Notes: generated by a model not told the origin, from the sequence alone. A DNA stretch of 64,000 nucleotides from Bacillota bacterium (GCA_023460795.1 JAEWPC010000018.1:1-64000), one strand, 5' to 3'. Counted from the first letter of the stretch, positions 39,931 through 50,113 are shown. Numbers and translations: made by a program.

Positions 39931-41821
39931 TGCTGCTTCCCTCCTCTTGGATCGCATGAAGCGTCGCGTAAATGCCGGACTGCCGGACGAGCTGCTCATG
40001 CGTGCCCCGTTGGACGATCCGTCCTTTATCTAGCACGATGATCTCGTCCGCATGCTTCAGCGCGCTGATCCGGTGGGCGATAATAAGGGTCGTTCTGCCC
40101 GCCCGCTCTTCCCGAAGCGACTCGATGATCTGTTTCTCCGTTACCGTGTCCACCGCGCTGACGCTATCGTCCAAGATGAGCACCGGCGCATCCTTGAACA
40201 GACCGCGCGCCAGACTCGTACGCTGGCGCTGCCCGCCGGACAACGTAATGCCGCGCTCGCCGAGCTTCGTCTCGTAGCCGTCCGCGAACGAATCGATGCT
40301 ATCCCCGATCTGAGCCGTCCAAGCCGCATCCTCCACTTCGCCCAGCGGCGCTTCTCGTCGATGGAACGCGATATTCTCGCGAATCGTCGTGCTGAACAGA
40401 AACCCGTCCTGCGGCACGTAGGCTATACCTTCGCGAAGACACGCAAGCGTTAGCTTGCGGATGTCGGTGTCGCCCGCGCGGATCGCGCCGTGAGGCGCAT
40501 CAAAGACGCGCAACAGCAGCTTCGCGAGCGTCGTCTTCCCGCTGCCGGTTCGCCCGACGATGCCTAGCGTCCGCCCCGGCGCGACCGTGAACGAGACGTC
40601 CTGCAATGCCGGCTGCGAAGCTCCCGGATAGGTGAAGTTCAGCTTGTCGACGATCAACGGCTCCTTCGTTAGATCCCGTTCGACGGCGTCTTCCGCTTCC
40701 GTAACGTCGGGGCTTTCGCCGAACAACCGGTTCAGCCGAATAAGCGAAGCTTTGGATCGCTGCATCGTATTGATCACGTTGCCGATCTGCTGCAGCGGCC
40801 CCGTCATCATGCGGATATACAACGTTAACGCGACGAAATTGCCGAGCGTGATCGTGCCGTGTATCGTCAAGTAACCGCCCATCGCCAACGTAACGATAAG
40901 CGATAGCGAGCCCAGAAACGGGAGCAACGATTGGAACACGGACGAGACGCGCACCAGCTTCACCTGATTGTCGCGAATCCGGTCCACGTTGGCTCCGAAC
41001 CGCTTATCCATGATCGGCTCGACGGCGAACTTCTTGGCCACCCGAATGCCGGCGAACTGTTCCTCCGCGGCTTCCGTCATCGTACCGAGCGCTTCCTGCA
41101 CCGCAAGCGATCTTGAGCGAATCAGCGGCCCGAACTTCACGACGACGAACGGAATGAGGAGCAATGGCGCCACGCACGCCGCTATCAAATAGAACGGAAT
41201 GTCGCTGAGGAGCATCGTCGCGATCGCCGTAATCATGAGCAGCGACGTATTCGTCGTCTGGTTAACGCCCATCGAGATCGATTCGCGCACCGACGTGATA
41301 TCGTTCATGAAGTAGCTGAGCAAATTGCCGACTCCGCGTTTGGCATAGAACCTCTCGCCTAACGTCGTGAAGTGGTGAAACAATCTTTTGCGCGCGAAAT
41401 ATTCGAAGATCCGGCCCACGTACATGATGTGGAACTGTCCGATTCCGCCTAAAGACGCGTACGCGATAGCAATGCCGACGAGCAGCATGCTGTAGTGACC
41501 GACCATGGAGGCCGTCAGCCCGCCTTGCTGCAATTCGTCCGTGAATTGCCCGAGCACCTTCGGAAAATACGCATGGAACAAGTTCGCGGCCAGGACGAAG
41601 AGGATCCCGGATAGATACACGTACCATTTCGCCTGGAAAAAAGCGATCAGCAACGGCTGCCCCGCCCTCTTCTTGCCTTCCCGGCGAGGCCTGAATAACC
41701 GCATGAGCTTCTCGAAAAATCCGACCCTGCCCGCGACCTTGTCGTCGTCTTCGTCAAATTGCCAATCTGCCGCCGTATGTACCCGCCCGGGCGACATTTC
41801 GGCTTCTAAAGGTACGCTCAC
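39914..41821 (-). CDS. bmrC: ABC exporter half-transporter, BmrC/YheI-like (degenerate ATP site)
   Basis: A 635-residue half-transporter. An acidic 60-residue N-terminal extension precedes six membrane segments. Walker A is GRTGSGKT, signature LSGGQRQ. Walker B reads VLILDDSVSAVD: the catalytic Glu is replaced by Asp, the mark of the degenerate site in BmrCD-type heterodimers. The GTG start at 41821 has AAGGAAGGG nine bases upstream. It follows a sugar permease gene by 25 bases, so it may be transcribed with the importer operon. Confidence 0.85.
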   Translation of the reverse strand: MSVPLEAEMSPGRVHTAADWQFDEDDDKVAGRVGFFEKLMRLFRPRREGKKRAGQPLLIAFFQAKWYVYLSGILFVLAANLFHAYFPKVLGQFTDELQQGGLTASMVGHYSMLLVGIAIAYASLGGIGQFHIMYVGRIFEYFARKRLFHHFTTLGERFYAKRGVGNLLSYFMNDITSVRESISMGVNQTTNTSLLMITAIATMLLSDIPFYLIAACVAPLLLIPFVVVKFGPLIRSRSLAVQEALGTMTEAAEEQFAGIRVAKKFAVEPIMDKRFGANVDRIRDNQVKLVRVSSVFQSLLPFLGSLSLIVTLAMGGYLTIHGTITLGNFVALTLYIRMMTGPLQQIGNVINTMQRSKASLIRLNRLFGESPDVTEAEDAVERDLTKEPLIVDKLNFTYPGASQPALQDVSFTVAPGRTLGIVGRTGSGKTTLAKLLLRVFDAPHGAIRAGDTDIRKLTLACLREGIAYVPQDGFLFSTTIRENIAFHRREAPLGEVEDAAWTAQIGDSIDSFADGYETKLGERGITLSGGQRQRTSLARGLFKDAPVLILDDSVSAVDTVTEKQIIESLREERAGRTTLIIAHRISALKHADEIIVLDKGRIVQRGTHEQLVRQSGIYATLHAIQEEGSSNGTGD

Positions 41822-41846
41822 AGCTGAATTCCCTTCCTTCTTGTCG

Positions 41847-42818
41847 TTATTCGACCAATCCCGTCCGTTCCACCCCTTCGACGAACCAACGTTGGGCAAA
41901 GCCGTAAATGATCAGCACCGGGAAAATGATCAGGAACGATCCCGCCATCTTGATCGGCTCGGCGAACACGCTTGTTCCTCCGCCCTCCGCGTCTCCCGCC
42001 AAGCTGGCGGACAACCGGGACAGGCTGACGGAAAGCGGCACGTCCTGCGCCCCTAGCATATACATCGCGGGATAATAAGCGTCGTTCCAGGACCAGACGA
42101 GCGAGAACAGAAACACGACGACCATCGCGGAACGCGAGATCGGCAGCATGACACGGAAGAACAAACGGAACATGCTCGCTCCGTCGATACGCGCCGCCTC
42201 CTCCAGTTCCTTGGGCAGCGTGGAGAAAAATTGCCTGAAAATGATGACGAACAGCGCTCCCTTGAGCCCGTGTCCGAACAGCGCCGGCACGACCATCGGC
42301 CAGAACGTGTTCAGCCAGCCGAGCTCCTTGAACATCAGAATCGACGGCAGAATGGTCACCTGCGGCGGCATGATGAACGTAAACAGCAGCGCCGCGAACC
42401 ATAGCTTCTTGAACGGGAACTCGAGACGAGCGAACGCATAACCCGCCAAGGCGCAAGATATCGTCTGGAACACGGCGGTCGACAGCGACAGCAGCACGCT
42501 CAAGCCGAAGCTGCGGGCGTAGTGGATGAGCGCCGCCGCTTCCTGCAGATGGCCGAGATAGATCGTGCGCGGCACCCAAATGACCGAAGGATCGAGCAAG
42601 CTCGAGGTGTCCTTGACCATCGTCGTTACCATATACAGCACCGGCTTCAAATAGATGAACGCGGTGTCCACGAGAATGAGATACAGGAAGACGCGGAACA
42701 GCAAGCCTTTATCCGCCTCTTTGCCTAGCAGCAGCGTCTTCGTTGTCCTTCCGGCTTTGCTTGCGAGACGGCCCGCGTTCAGAGCGTTCCATTTATTCCT
42801 TATCGCGACGCGCTCCAT
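41847..42818 (-). CDS. Carbohydrate ABC importer permease (MalG family)
   Basis: A 323-residue permease with six hydrophobic segments. The coupling loop EEAARIDGASMFRLFFRVMLPISRSAMV has the EAA-x2-DGAS-x8-P pattern of MalG/LacG-type permeases. GAGGGGG precedes the ATG. It pairs with the MalF-type permease 25 bases upstream. Together they are the second of two permease pairs in this operon. The binding protein for this pair is probably the 54351-55730 protein. Confidence 0.88.
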   Translation of the reverse strand: MERVAIRNKWNALNAGRLASKAGRTTKTLLLGKEADKGLLFRVFLYLILVDTAFIYLKPVLYMVTTMVKDTSSLLDPSVIWVPRTIYLGHLQEAAALIHYARSFGLSVLLSLSTAVFQTISCALAGYAFARLEFPFKKLWFAALLFTFIMPPQVTILPSILMFKELGWLNTFWPMVVPALFGHGLKGALFVIIFRQFFSTLPKELEEAARIDGASMFRLFFRVMLPISRSAMVVVFLFSLVWSWNDAYYPAMYMLGAQDVPLSVSLSRLSASLAGDAEGGGTSVFAEPIKMAGSFLIIFPVLIIYGFAQRWFVEGVERTGLVE

Positions 42819-42843
42819 GGCGTTCGCCCCCTCTCTGTGCGAG

Positions 42844-43716
42844 TTATTGACGCTTGCCCGTAAGCGATCGATTCACGCGGCTGAAGATGAATAACGCTAA
42901 TCCAAGGAACAGCAGCACGATAACGAAGTAAATCCAAGCAAGCGCGCTCGATACGCCGTAGTTCTCGGTATTCACTTTGCTGATGATCGGATTGGACGGG
43001 AACGTGAACAAGTCCACGACCGTGTAGATCAGATTCAGGAACAAGAACGGCATCATGCCGGGCAGCGTGATTTTCCAGAACGTGCTCCACGGATCGGCGC
43101 CGTCGATGCGGGCGGCCTCGTATACGGAGGACGGGATCGTCTGGCGTCCCGCCAAGAAAATCAGAATTTGCACCCCTGAATACCAGAGCACGAGCACGAA
43201 CGAACCGATGACGCTCGTAAGCGGCGAAATCCAAGCATGCGGGACGTACGTCTGAAGGAACGTGTCGATCCGCAGCTCCGACGCGAAGGCAAGCCCGCCT
43301 TCCCCTTGCGCGGTCAGCTCTTGAATGATCTGTCCCGACGCGAAAATAACGGGGAGGAAGAACACGACGCGGAACAGCGTGCGGCCCAGAAACTTCAAAT
43401 TCAGCAAGATCGAAATCAATAGCGAGAAGATGAGGATGATCGGAATCATCAGCGCCGCTTGTTTCAAGAACGGCACCAAGTCGTCGTACAACAGCCCGCC
43501 GTCCGCCATCAGAATTTCCCGATAGTACCGGAATCCGACCGGATCCGTGTGAATGCCGGTCACGGTAATCTGGACTTGCCTAAAGCTCATGAAGAGCGAG
43601 TAGCCGAGCGGGAAAGCGACGAAAGCCAGAAAGCCGATGATCCAAGGAGCGATGAAGATCGAGCCCTCCAGCTTGCGGAGTCCGGCCGGGCCCAATAGTC
43701 GTCTAATCTGATTCAC
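42844..43716 (-). CDS. Carbohydrate ABC importer permease (MalF/LacF family)
   Basis: A 290-residue permease with six hydrophobic segments. The coupling loop reads YEAARIDGADPWSTFWKITLPGMMPFL, typical for the MalF/UgpA family. The GTG at 43716 overlaps the stop of the DUF5696 gene by four bases (GTGA), with GAGGAG upstream; an in-frame ATG at 43737 would add seven residues. The tight overlap ties this transporter to the DUF5696 enzyme. Confidence 0.88.
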   Translation of the reverse strand: MNQIRRLLGPAGLRKLEGSIFIAPWIIGFLAFVAFPLGYSLFMSFRQVQITVTGIHTDPVGFRYYREILMADGGLLYDDLVPFLKQAALMIPIILIFSLLISILLNLKFLGRTLFRVVFFLPVIFASGQIIQELTAQGEGGLAFASELRIDTFLQTYVPHAWISPLTSVIGSFVLVLWYSGVQILIFLAGRQTIPSSVYEAARIDGADPWSTFWKITLPGMMPFLFLNLIYTVVDLFTFPSNPIISKVNTENYGVSSALAWIYFVIVLLFLGLALFIFSRVNRSLTGKRQ

Positions 43717-46010
43717 TGAGCCTCGCTCCTCTCCCATACGGTGAAGTCCTGCGCGGGCACGCGCACACCCCCGCTTTCATAATCCGTGTCGTTATAGTTG
43801 ACCCATATTCGGCGGCCGCCCTCGTACTCGGTTTCCTTAACGCCCGGCGCGACGGTTCGGTGGCCGACGATCGCTTGGTCTTGAACCTCGGCAAGCGCCT
43901 CGTTGTAGCGCGCGTATTCCTGCGCCGCCGTATCGAGCCAATCGCGGTAATCCGTGCTGTAATACCAGACGGAGTAAGAACGCTTCAGCTTGTCGGACGG
44001 CGCCGCCGTGAACACGAACGACGGATAAGCGCCGTACTCGATGCTCCGCAGGAAGCCCGTGCGATACTCGTCGCGCAGGTTGGACCATTGCGACGCGTAC
44101 GGCACAAGGCCGTGAAGCACCATCTGGGCGAACGGAACGGCTTCATCCGTGAACAGGTCGTAGGAGTAGTCGTCCGTCAGTTGCAGGAACCGGTCCGCGA
44201 AGCCTAGCGAGTAGAAGTTGCCGTCCACGACGCCCGCGCCTCCGAGCGTCCGCCGCGTCTGTTGCAACACGTCCCGTTGAAGCTGCACGGCGTCGTCGCG
44301 GTCCAGCTCGGCGCCGTCGTTAAAGTCGCTGCTCAGCAGGCTGCCGAAACCGCCGCCGAACACGATGCCGTCCGCCCCGAGCGCAGCGTAACGATTCAAA
44401 TCTTCGCGGACGGTATTCGCCGCGAAAGCCGGGCTCGTGTACGTCGTCTTATTCTGATCGACGCTCGGACGGAACTGCTGAACGGTACCCGCTAGATTAC
44501 GCAAGCCGTCCTCGCGCGCCCAGAAGCCGTCGCCGCCGTTGTTGTTATATTCGTAGTTAGCCGTCAAATAGACGGTAGCGCCGAGACGATGGGCCGCTTC
44601 GATGAACGCCTTCATTCCCTTGTCGCCGCCCAACCTGGACTCGACGGGGAACCATCCGCCGTACGAGGAGTACCCTCCGTTCTGCCAACCCCGGTACTGC
44701 ACGGATAACGATTTTACGCCTTTATCGTAAAGCGCGCGTACGATATCCGTCGCTTGATCGGTGGTCGTCGCCGTCAAGTAATCGTCCGTCAGTAGGCCTG
44801 GCTTCGTATCGCCGCCGATCAAGTCGAGGAAGAACGGAACGTTACTCCGGTCAACCGCTTCGCCGGTAACTGTCTTAAGCCCCTTATCCTCGATGAGGTA
44901 CTGCCGGTACGCCGCGGCCATCCCCGCGTAATTCGCCCGATTCCCTTCGAGGAAGTAATAACGGGCCGTGCGCGCGGGAATTCCGAATCTATCCTTGTTA
45001 TAGGTGAAGAATCCTTCGCTTCCGCTTCGGTTCGTATTCTGGAAGAACTTGATCCGGTATTGCCACTCGGACGTCGCCCAATACGAGGCGCCGTACACGC
45101 CGCCCGGCGCGGCGAACAGCTTCGCGTACATCTCGCCTTCCGTCAGCAGCCCGAGTACCGCCTTCTCGCCGGACTTGATGCCGAAAGCCGGCATGCGGAC
45201 GACGGCGCGGTCCGTCACGTCCTCGTAGAACGCCATGTCCTGTCCGTAGACGCTCTCGCGGTAGACGGTTCTGTCGCCCGCGGGATGCTCCTTGAACCGG
45301 ATCAGAGCGCCCGATCCGTCCGGGATGAGCACGTATCCGTCTTGACCGTAGTACGGCTCGGCGCCGAGCAACGGATACAGCTTCAGGTTGAGCAGGCTGA
45401 GCGCGCCTTTCTCCTCCAATCGGCTGTCGTCGATCTTCGTCTCGACGTAATCGCCGTTCAGACTCACTTGGATCGGAATCCGAAAGCCGGATTGGGTGAA
45501 CGTATAGACCGCCGTAAAGCCGCCCTCTTGTAACGCGAAATCGTCCAACGTTCCGCCGTCGTCGTACCAGTTGACGGTACGGGATTGCGATTTGGCGTTC
45601 TTAAGATCGATGCTTTCGAGAATGATCGGCGACAGCAGATGGTTGCGCCACGTGCCGGCAATCGTCTCGTTCGGCCATTGGGCCGGATCGGGGTAGGAAT
45701 ACCATGATGTTCCGGTGGCCGCGTTCGCGACTTTGAAATGACCCGTCGCCGGATCCGCCCATAGCTGCAGCGTATCGGATTCGGACGCCTTGACGAACCG
45801 GCTTTCATCCGGGAGGTCGGGCTTCGGCGCAGGCGTACTCGACCGTGCCGCCTTTAACTGGCTGCCGGACGCCGCTTTCGCGTTCGCCTGAACCCCCGAG
45901 GACGAAGCCGCGCCGCCGCTCCCGGCTCGGAGCAGCAAGATTAAGCCCACGATCGCCGCCGCGGCGACCAGCAAGGCGGCGATACGGGAAGCGGGCAATA
46001 TCCGTCTCAT
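43713..46010 (-). CDS. Membrane-anchored DUF5696 protein, putative glycosidase
   Basis: A 765-residue protein with one N-terminal membrane anchor (about 5-27), then an Ala/Ser/Pro-rich spacer. Residues about 60-330 form a beta-rich domain typical of the beta-sandwich before glycosidase barrels (ESDTLQLWADPATGHFKVANAATG, in parts). Residues about 345-700 have beta/alpha-barrel-like repeats: GVKSLSVQYRGWQNGGYSSYGGWFP, AAHRLGATVYLTANYEYNNN, ALGADGIVFGGGFGSLLSSDFND. It belongs to DUF5696. No catalytic acid is assigned, but the fold and operon suggest hydrolysis of a surface-bound oligosaccharide. It overlaps the YIP1 gene stop (ATGA). Confidence 0.8.
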   Translation of the reverse strand: MRRILPASRIAALLVAAAAIVGLILLLRAGSGGAASSSGVQANAKAASGSQLKAARSSTPAPKPDLPDESRFVKASESDTLQLWADPATGHFKVANAATGTSWYSYPDPAQWPNETIAGTWRNHLLSPIILESIDLKNAKSQSRTVNWYDDGGTLDDFALQEGGFTAVYTFTQSGFRIPIQVSLNGDYVETKIDDSRLEEKGALSLLNLKLYPLLGAEPYYGQDGYVLIPDGSGALIRFKEHPAGDRTVYRESVYGQDMAFYEDVTDRAVVRMPAFGIKSGEKAVLGLLTEGEMYAKLFAAPGGVYGASYWATSEWQYRIKFFQNTNRSGSEGFFTYNKDRFGIPARTARYYFLEGNRANYAGMAAAYRQYLIEDKGLKTVTGEAVDRSNVPFFLDLIGGDTKPGLLTDDYLTATTTDQATDIVRALYDKGVKSLSVQYRGWQNGGYSSYGGWFPVESRLGGDKGMKAFIEAAHRLGATVYLTANYEYNNNGGDGFWAREDGLRNLAGTVQQFRPSVDQNKTTYTSPAFAANTVREDLNRYAALGADGIVFGGGFGSLLSSDFNDGAELDRDDAVQLQRDVLQQTRRTLGGAGVVDGNFYSLGFADRFLQLTDDYSYDLFTDEAVPFAQMVLHGLVPYASQWSNLRDEYRTGFLRSIEYGAYPSFVFTAAPSDKLKRSYSVWYYSTDYRDWLDTAAQEYARYNEALAEVQDQAIVGHRTVAPGVKETEYEGGRRIWVNYNDTDYESGGVRVPAQDFTVWERSEAQ

Positions 46011-48172
46011 CGGATCGACACCTCCTGATAAATCGAATGAATGAAGCTCCATAGCTCGCTGGTCAACCCGTAGACGATGAACAGCAGCACCCCGCACGCC
46101 GCCATCGTCACGACCGACAGCGTCACGCTGACGATCGTCTCGCCGAAGCTGTAGTTCTGGATGCTCTGTACTTTCCAGAACAGCAGCAACACGACCCAGG
46201 CGTACATGGCGAAGTGCAAGAAATGATAGATCGACGCTTCGCTAAGCGTCATCACGTTCGATAGCAGAGTCAGCGGAATGCCGGCGAGCACTAGCGGAAA
46301 CAGCGCGTACGCGCTGCCGTAAGCGACGTCGCGGAATCTTCCTTCACCCTTGATGATGGAGCTGACCAAGTAATTGCACACGACCCAGCCGGCCCACAAT
46401 ACGCCGAATTGAGCGAACGTCGCGACGAGATTCACGTCCAGGATGACGGACGGATTAAACACGAATCCCGTCCCGGCTTGGATGAAACCGTAGGCGGCCA
46501 GCGCCGATAACAGCATGACCAAGCTGCCGGCCGGACCGGCTTTGCGCTCATACCGGATGCTGGAGAAGCCATCGATGGGATGCTTAAGAATATAGAACGC
46601 ATGGCGCAGCTCGGAGCCGAGCCGCTTGAGCGGCGTCCATCCGCGCCATTCCGCGAACGCCGAAGCTTGTTGCGACGATCCCCGATCTCTCCGATTCCGG
46701 ACGATGCGGACGACCCGCTTCAACGCATACAGCACAACCGCCGCGATAACGGCCGCGTTCATGAGCACGCCGAAGTTCCGTTGGAACCATTCGAGGCGAG
46801 ACTGCCAGAAGGCATCGGAATATCCGCCCGTATGACCCGCTTCGAGGAATAGCTCCTGCGCCCGGGCGTAGTCTCCCTGCTTGTAAGCCGCTTTCGCCAA
46901 ACCTAGCAGCGCCGGCGTATAGTGGGCGTTCAGCCGCAGCACTTCGTTCCAAAGCTTCGAGCTTTGCTCGTACTGGCCGTCCTGCGTCAGCCGGTTGGCT
47001 TCATGGACAAGCGCTCCGAACTCGGACAACCGGAACGATTGGATCAGATTGTTGCTTCCGTCCAGCACGTACAGGCTGCCCGCCGAGTCCGACGCGATCG
47101 CCGTGGGGCTCTTCACGACGCCGAGCTTCGCGTCTGCGGTCTTCAAGCTGCTGCCCCAATAGAACAGCAGATTGCCGCTCGCGTCGTACTGGCTGACGAC
47201 GTTCAGCTTGGCGTCGATCACCGTGATGTTGCCGTCGCCGTCTACCGTCAGATCGCTCAGTTGCGGCTCATCCCCGCGGTGGAACGTCTCGCCGAATCGG
47301 CGCGAGCCGCCCCCGCCGAAATCGCTCTTGCCCGCCAGCATATCTAACCCGGCGATGTTGTGCTTGCGCACTTGCCCTTTCGCGACTTCCTTCGTAACCG
47401 TGTAGAGGAAGCCGTCTTGATCCGCCGTCACGCTCGTAATCGAGCCTGGACGCTTCGCGATCTCCCGTTGGTACATTTCCTTCGTATATAGCAATCTCTT
47501 AATCGAATCCGCGAAGGAGTACGCCGTCTGGCTGGCTCCGAAGAAGCTTTGGAAGCCGCCGTCCGGCTTCAGCTGCAGCAGGCCTTGATAGCCGCCGAGC
47601 GTAACGACGTACAGAAAGCCGCGCTTGTCGACGACGAGCTTCACCGGATCGTACTTGAACGATTCCGGCAGGAACTTCGAGTCGGGCCGCTTGAACTCCT
47701 GAAGCAACTTCCCGTCCGCGTCCAGCTTTACGACCCGCCGATTACCCGTATCCGCGACGTAGATCAACCCTTCGCCGTCGACGAATACGCCCTGCGGTTG
47801 GCTCAGCGGACTTTCCTTCACTTCGAATATCCGCAACAGCTTGCCTGCTCGATCGAACAGGACGATCCGATTGTTACCCGTGTCCGCCACATATAGACGG
47901 TCTTGCGAATCGATGAATAGATCCTGAGGCTTCTGGAGCGGCGAATATGGAGTCTTGGACGGATCCTTCGGGTCCGGAACGAGGATGTCCCGTCCGAAGG
48001 CACCCCCCGGCAAATACGCCATCTGGGTTCGTACCGCCTGCCCGAAGCCGTCCTTGTATTCGGTTTGGTATGGCGTATAGGCACCCGCTGCTTGCGGCGA
48101 TATCGCGCTCCAGAGGAGGGCCGCCAGCACGAGCAGCGCTGCGATTGCCTTCGTTCGTATTAGGTTCAGCAT
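46007..48172 (-). CDS. Secreted/membrane NHL-repeat, TPR and YIP1-domain protein
   Basis: A 721-residue protein. A Sec signal peptide (1-31) precedes NHL beta-propeller repeats at about 60-385; two almost identical units read LYVADTGNNRIVLFDRAGKLL and IYVADTGNRRVVKLDADGKLL. TPR-like repeats follow at about 390-460. One membrane segment (about 470-490) and a YIP1-type bundle of five helices (about 540-715) end the protein. The outside propeller and the membrane bundle suggest a scaffold linking a sugar-binding surface module to the membrane. It overlaps the DUF5696 gene by four bases. Function is unproven. Confidence 0.82.
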   Translation of the reverse strand: MLNLIRTKAIAALLVLAALLWSAISPQAAGAYTPYQTEYKDGFGQAVRTQMAYLPGGAFGRDILVPDPKDPSKTPYSPLQKPQDLFIDSQDRLYVADTGNNRIVLFDRAGKLLRIFEVKESPLSQPQGVFVDGEGLIYVADTGNRRVVKLDADGKLLQEFKRPDSKFLPESFKYDPVKLVVDKRGFLYVVTLGGYQGLLQLKPDGGFQSFFGASQTAYSFADSIKRLLYTKEMYQREIAKRPGSITSVTADQDGFLYTVTKEVAKGQVRKHNIAGLDMLAGKSDFGGGGSRRFGETFHRGDEPQLSDLTVDGDGNITVIDAKLNVVSQYDASGNLLFYWGSSLKTADAKLGVVKSPTAIASDSAGSLYVLDGSNNLIQSFRLSEFGALVHEANRLTQDGQYEQSSKLWNEVLRLNAHYTPALLGLAKAAYKQGDYARAQELFLEAGHTGGYSDAFWQSRLEWFQRNFGVLMNAAVIAAVVLYALKRVVRIVRNRRDRGSSQQASAFAEWRGWTPLKRLGSELRHAFYILKHPIDGFSSIRYERKAGPAGSLVMLLSALAAYGFIQAGTGFVFNPSVILDVNLVATFAQFGVLWAGWVVCNYLVSSIIKGEGRFRDVAYGSAYALFPLVLAGIPLTLLSNVMTLSEASIYHFLHFAMYAWVVLLLFWKVQSIQNYSFGETIVSVTLSVVTMAACGVLLFIVYGLTSELWSFIHSIYQEVSIR

Positions 48173-48188
48173 GCCCGCCCCTCCTCCC

Positions 48189-49076
48189 TTATTTGATCCC
48201 GGAATGCGCCATCGTGGCGATCACTTTGCCTTGCAATATCAAGAAGAACACGAGGTTCGGAACGAACAGGATGAGCGAGGCGACCGCGGCGGCGCCTTGC
48301 ATCGAGACGTTGTTGCCCAGCCCGCTCGTCAGCGTCGTCAGGAAGAAAGCGAAGCTCTTCATGCTCTCGTCGAGCATGAACAACGTGGACGACTCCACGT
48401 TGCCCCATGCGCTTTGGAACGCGAGGATCGCGACCGTCGCCACGGCCGGCATGCACACCGGAACGGCGATTCGCACGAATACCGTAAGCTCGGACGCGCC
48501 GTCGATCCTCGCGGCTTCGAGCAGCGCGTCCGGGATTTGATCCATGAACTGCTTGAGCAGGAATACGCCGACGGGCATCGCCACGAGAGGCAGAATGTGC
48601 GCGAAGTACGTGTTCATGATGCCGATCCCGCTGACGACGAGATATCTCGGAATTTGCACCGCTTCCGGCGCGAACATGAGCGTGAGCACGATCGTTCCGA
48701 GCACGAACTTGTGTCCCGGGAACTTATGCTTGGCGATCGGATAAGCGCACAGCGCGCTGACAGCCGTAACAACGAACACGGACGCGCCCGCGATCAAGAT
48801 GCTGTTGAACAAGTAACGCGACAACGGCACCGTGGCTCTTTCCGTCACGTGGGACAGCTCGCGGAAGTTATCCAGCGAAGGCTGATTCACGAAGAAGCGC
48901 GGCGGATACAGGAACAGCTCCTCGTACGGCTTGAACGCTTGGTTAACGATGTACACGATCGGCAGCAGCATGATAACCGCCATAACGACGAGGAACAGAA
49001 CGTTGAACAGCTTAAAGCCGTCTATCCGCTTCGGACGAAGCTTCCCCGTCCAACGCAACGCAATCGGTCTGGCCAT
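48189..49076 (-). CDS. Carbohydrate ABC importer permease (MalG family)
   Basis: A 295-residue permease. The coupling loop is LLEAARIDGASELTVFVRIAVPVCMPAVATV. It starts within the stop codon of the preceding permease gene (TAATG, one-base overlap) with AAGGGGG upstream. It pairs with that permease and belongs to the first importer, fed by the 1007-residue binding protein. Confidence 0.9.
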   Translation of the reverse strand: MARPIALRWTGKLRPKRIDGFKLFNVLFLVVMAVIMLLPIVYIVNQAFKPYEELFLYPPRFFVNQPSLDNFRELSHVTERATVPLSRYLFNSILIAGASVFVVTAVSALCAYPIAKHKFPGHKFVLGTIVLTLMFAPEAVQIPRYLVVSGIGIMNTYFAHILPLVAMPVGVFLLKQFMDQIPDALLEAARIDGASELTVFVRIAVPVCMPAVATVAILAFQSAWGNVESSTLFMLDESMKSFAFFLTTLTSGLGNNVSMQGAAAVASLILFVPNLVFFLILQGKVIATMAHSGIK

Positions 49077-50113
49077 TATTCGTCCCCCTTCGAGCCGAAC
49101 AGCGCCCAGCTTAACTTGTTCGAAGCGTACATGAGCGCCAGCAGGAATACGGACAGCGCGGCCGCGTAACCCATCTCGAACCGGATGAACCCGTAATCGT
49201 CGATGTGGTTAATGATTAAGTGGCCTGAATATTCCGGCGTCGGATTCATGCCGGACAGCTGTACGCCGATGACGCCCGCCTTGAACGCCCCGACGATCGC
49301 CATGATGGCGCCGAACAGCATTTGGGGCTTCATGGACGGGATCGTAATGTACCAGATTTCCTGCAGCCGGCTTTTGACCCCGTCGATTCTGCCTGCTTCG
49401 TATAGCTCCTTATTGACGTTAAGCAATCCGGCCAGCATCGCGAGAAACCCGACGCCCATGCTCGACCAGAGCGTCGTGGCGATCATCGAGTTCATCAGAT
49501 GCGACTTGTCGGTCACCCATAGGATCGGCGACTCGATCCAGCCGAGCTTAAGCAGCAAGCTGTTCAAATATCCGATCCGGTCGCCGGACAACAGCGGAAG
49601 CCAGACGATCGTCACCGCGATGCCGATCGTCAGCGACGGCGTGTACATCGCGAGCGTGAACCAGCGTTGCGAACGGCCAGGCAGCTGCGTAATGAGCCAA
49701 GCCAACAGGAACGAGGCGATATACCCGCCGGGACCGACGACAAGCGCGAATTTGAACGTGTTCGGTATGGCGTATTTCAAGAAGATTAAATCTTGCGACA
49801 GCATATAACGGAAGTTCTCCCACCCGATGAAGTGGGGCTTCTCGATCGAGTTGTAATACGTGAAGCTTAGCCCTACCGCCGCCAGCACCGGAATGACGAT
49901 GAAGATCGCGAAGCAGAGCATGAACGGCAGGATGAACAAGTAAGACAGACGATACGACCATACTTTACGGATCCACAGGACCAGTCTGCCTCGTTCGATG
50001 GAAGCATTCGTCGCCGTCTCCTTCGGCGTGGCGACCGCGGATGCCGGCGCATTCAGCGTCCCGGTACCCGGAACGTGAGCTTGAACCGTGGCGGAGGAGA
50101 TGGTAGCTTTCAA
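49076..50113 (-). CDS. Carbohydrate ABC importer permease (MalF family)
   Basis: A 345-residue permease. A 45-residue hydrophilic N-terminus precedes six membrane segments. The coupling loop is ELYEAGRIDGVKSRLQEIWYITIPSMKPQM. The start is a TTG at 50113 with no good ribosome site; it begins only 4 bases after the stop of the binding-protein gene, so translation may be coupled. An N-terminal extension of this kind is unusual for the family. Confidence 0.87.
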   Translation of the reverse strand: MKATISSATVQAHVPGTGTLNAPASAVATPKETATNASIERGRLVLWIRKVWSYRLSYLFILPFMLCFAIFIVIPVLAAVGLSFTYYNSIEKPHFIGWENFRYMLSQDLIFLKYAIPNTFKFALVVGPGGYIASFLLAWLITQLPGRSQRWFTLAMYTPSLTIGIAVTIVWLPLLSGDRIGYLNSLLLKLGWIESPILWVTDKSHLMNSMIATTLWSSMGVGFLAMLAGLLNVNKELYEAGRIDGVKSRLQEIWYITIPSMKPQMLFGAIMAIVGAFKAGVIGVQLSGMNPTPEYSGHLIINHIDDYGFIRFEMGYAAALSVFLLALMYASNKLSWALFGSKGDE

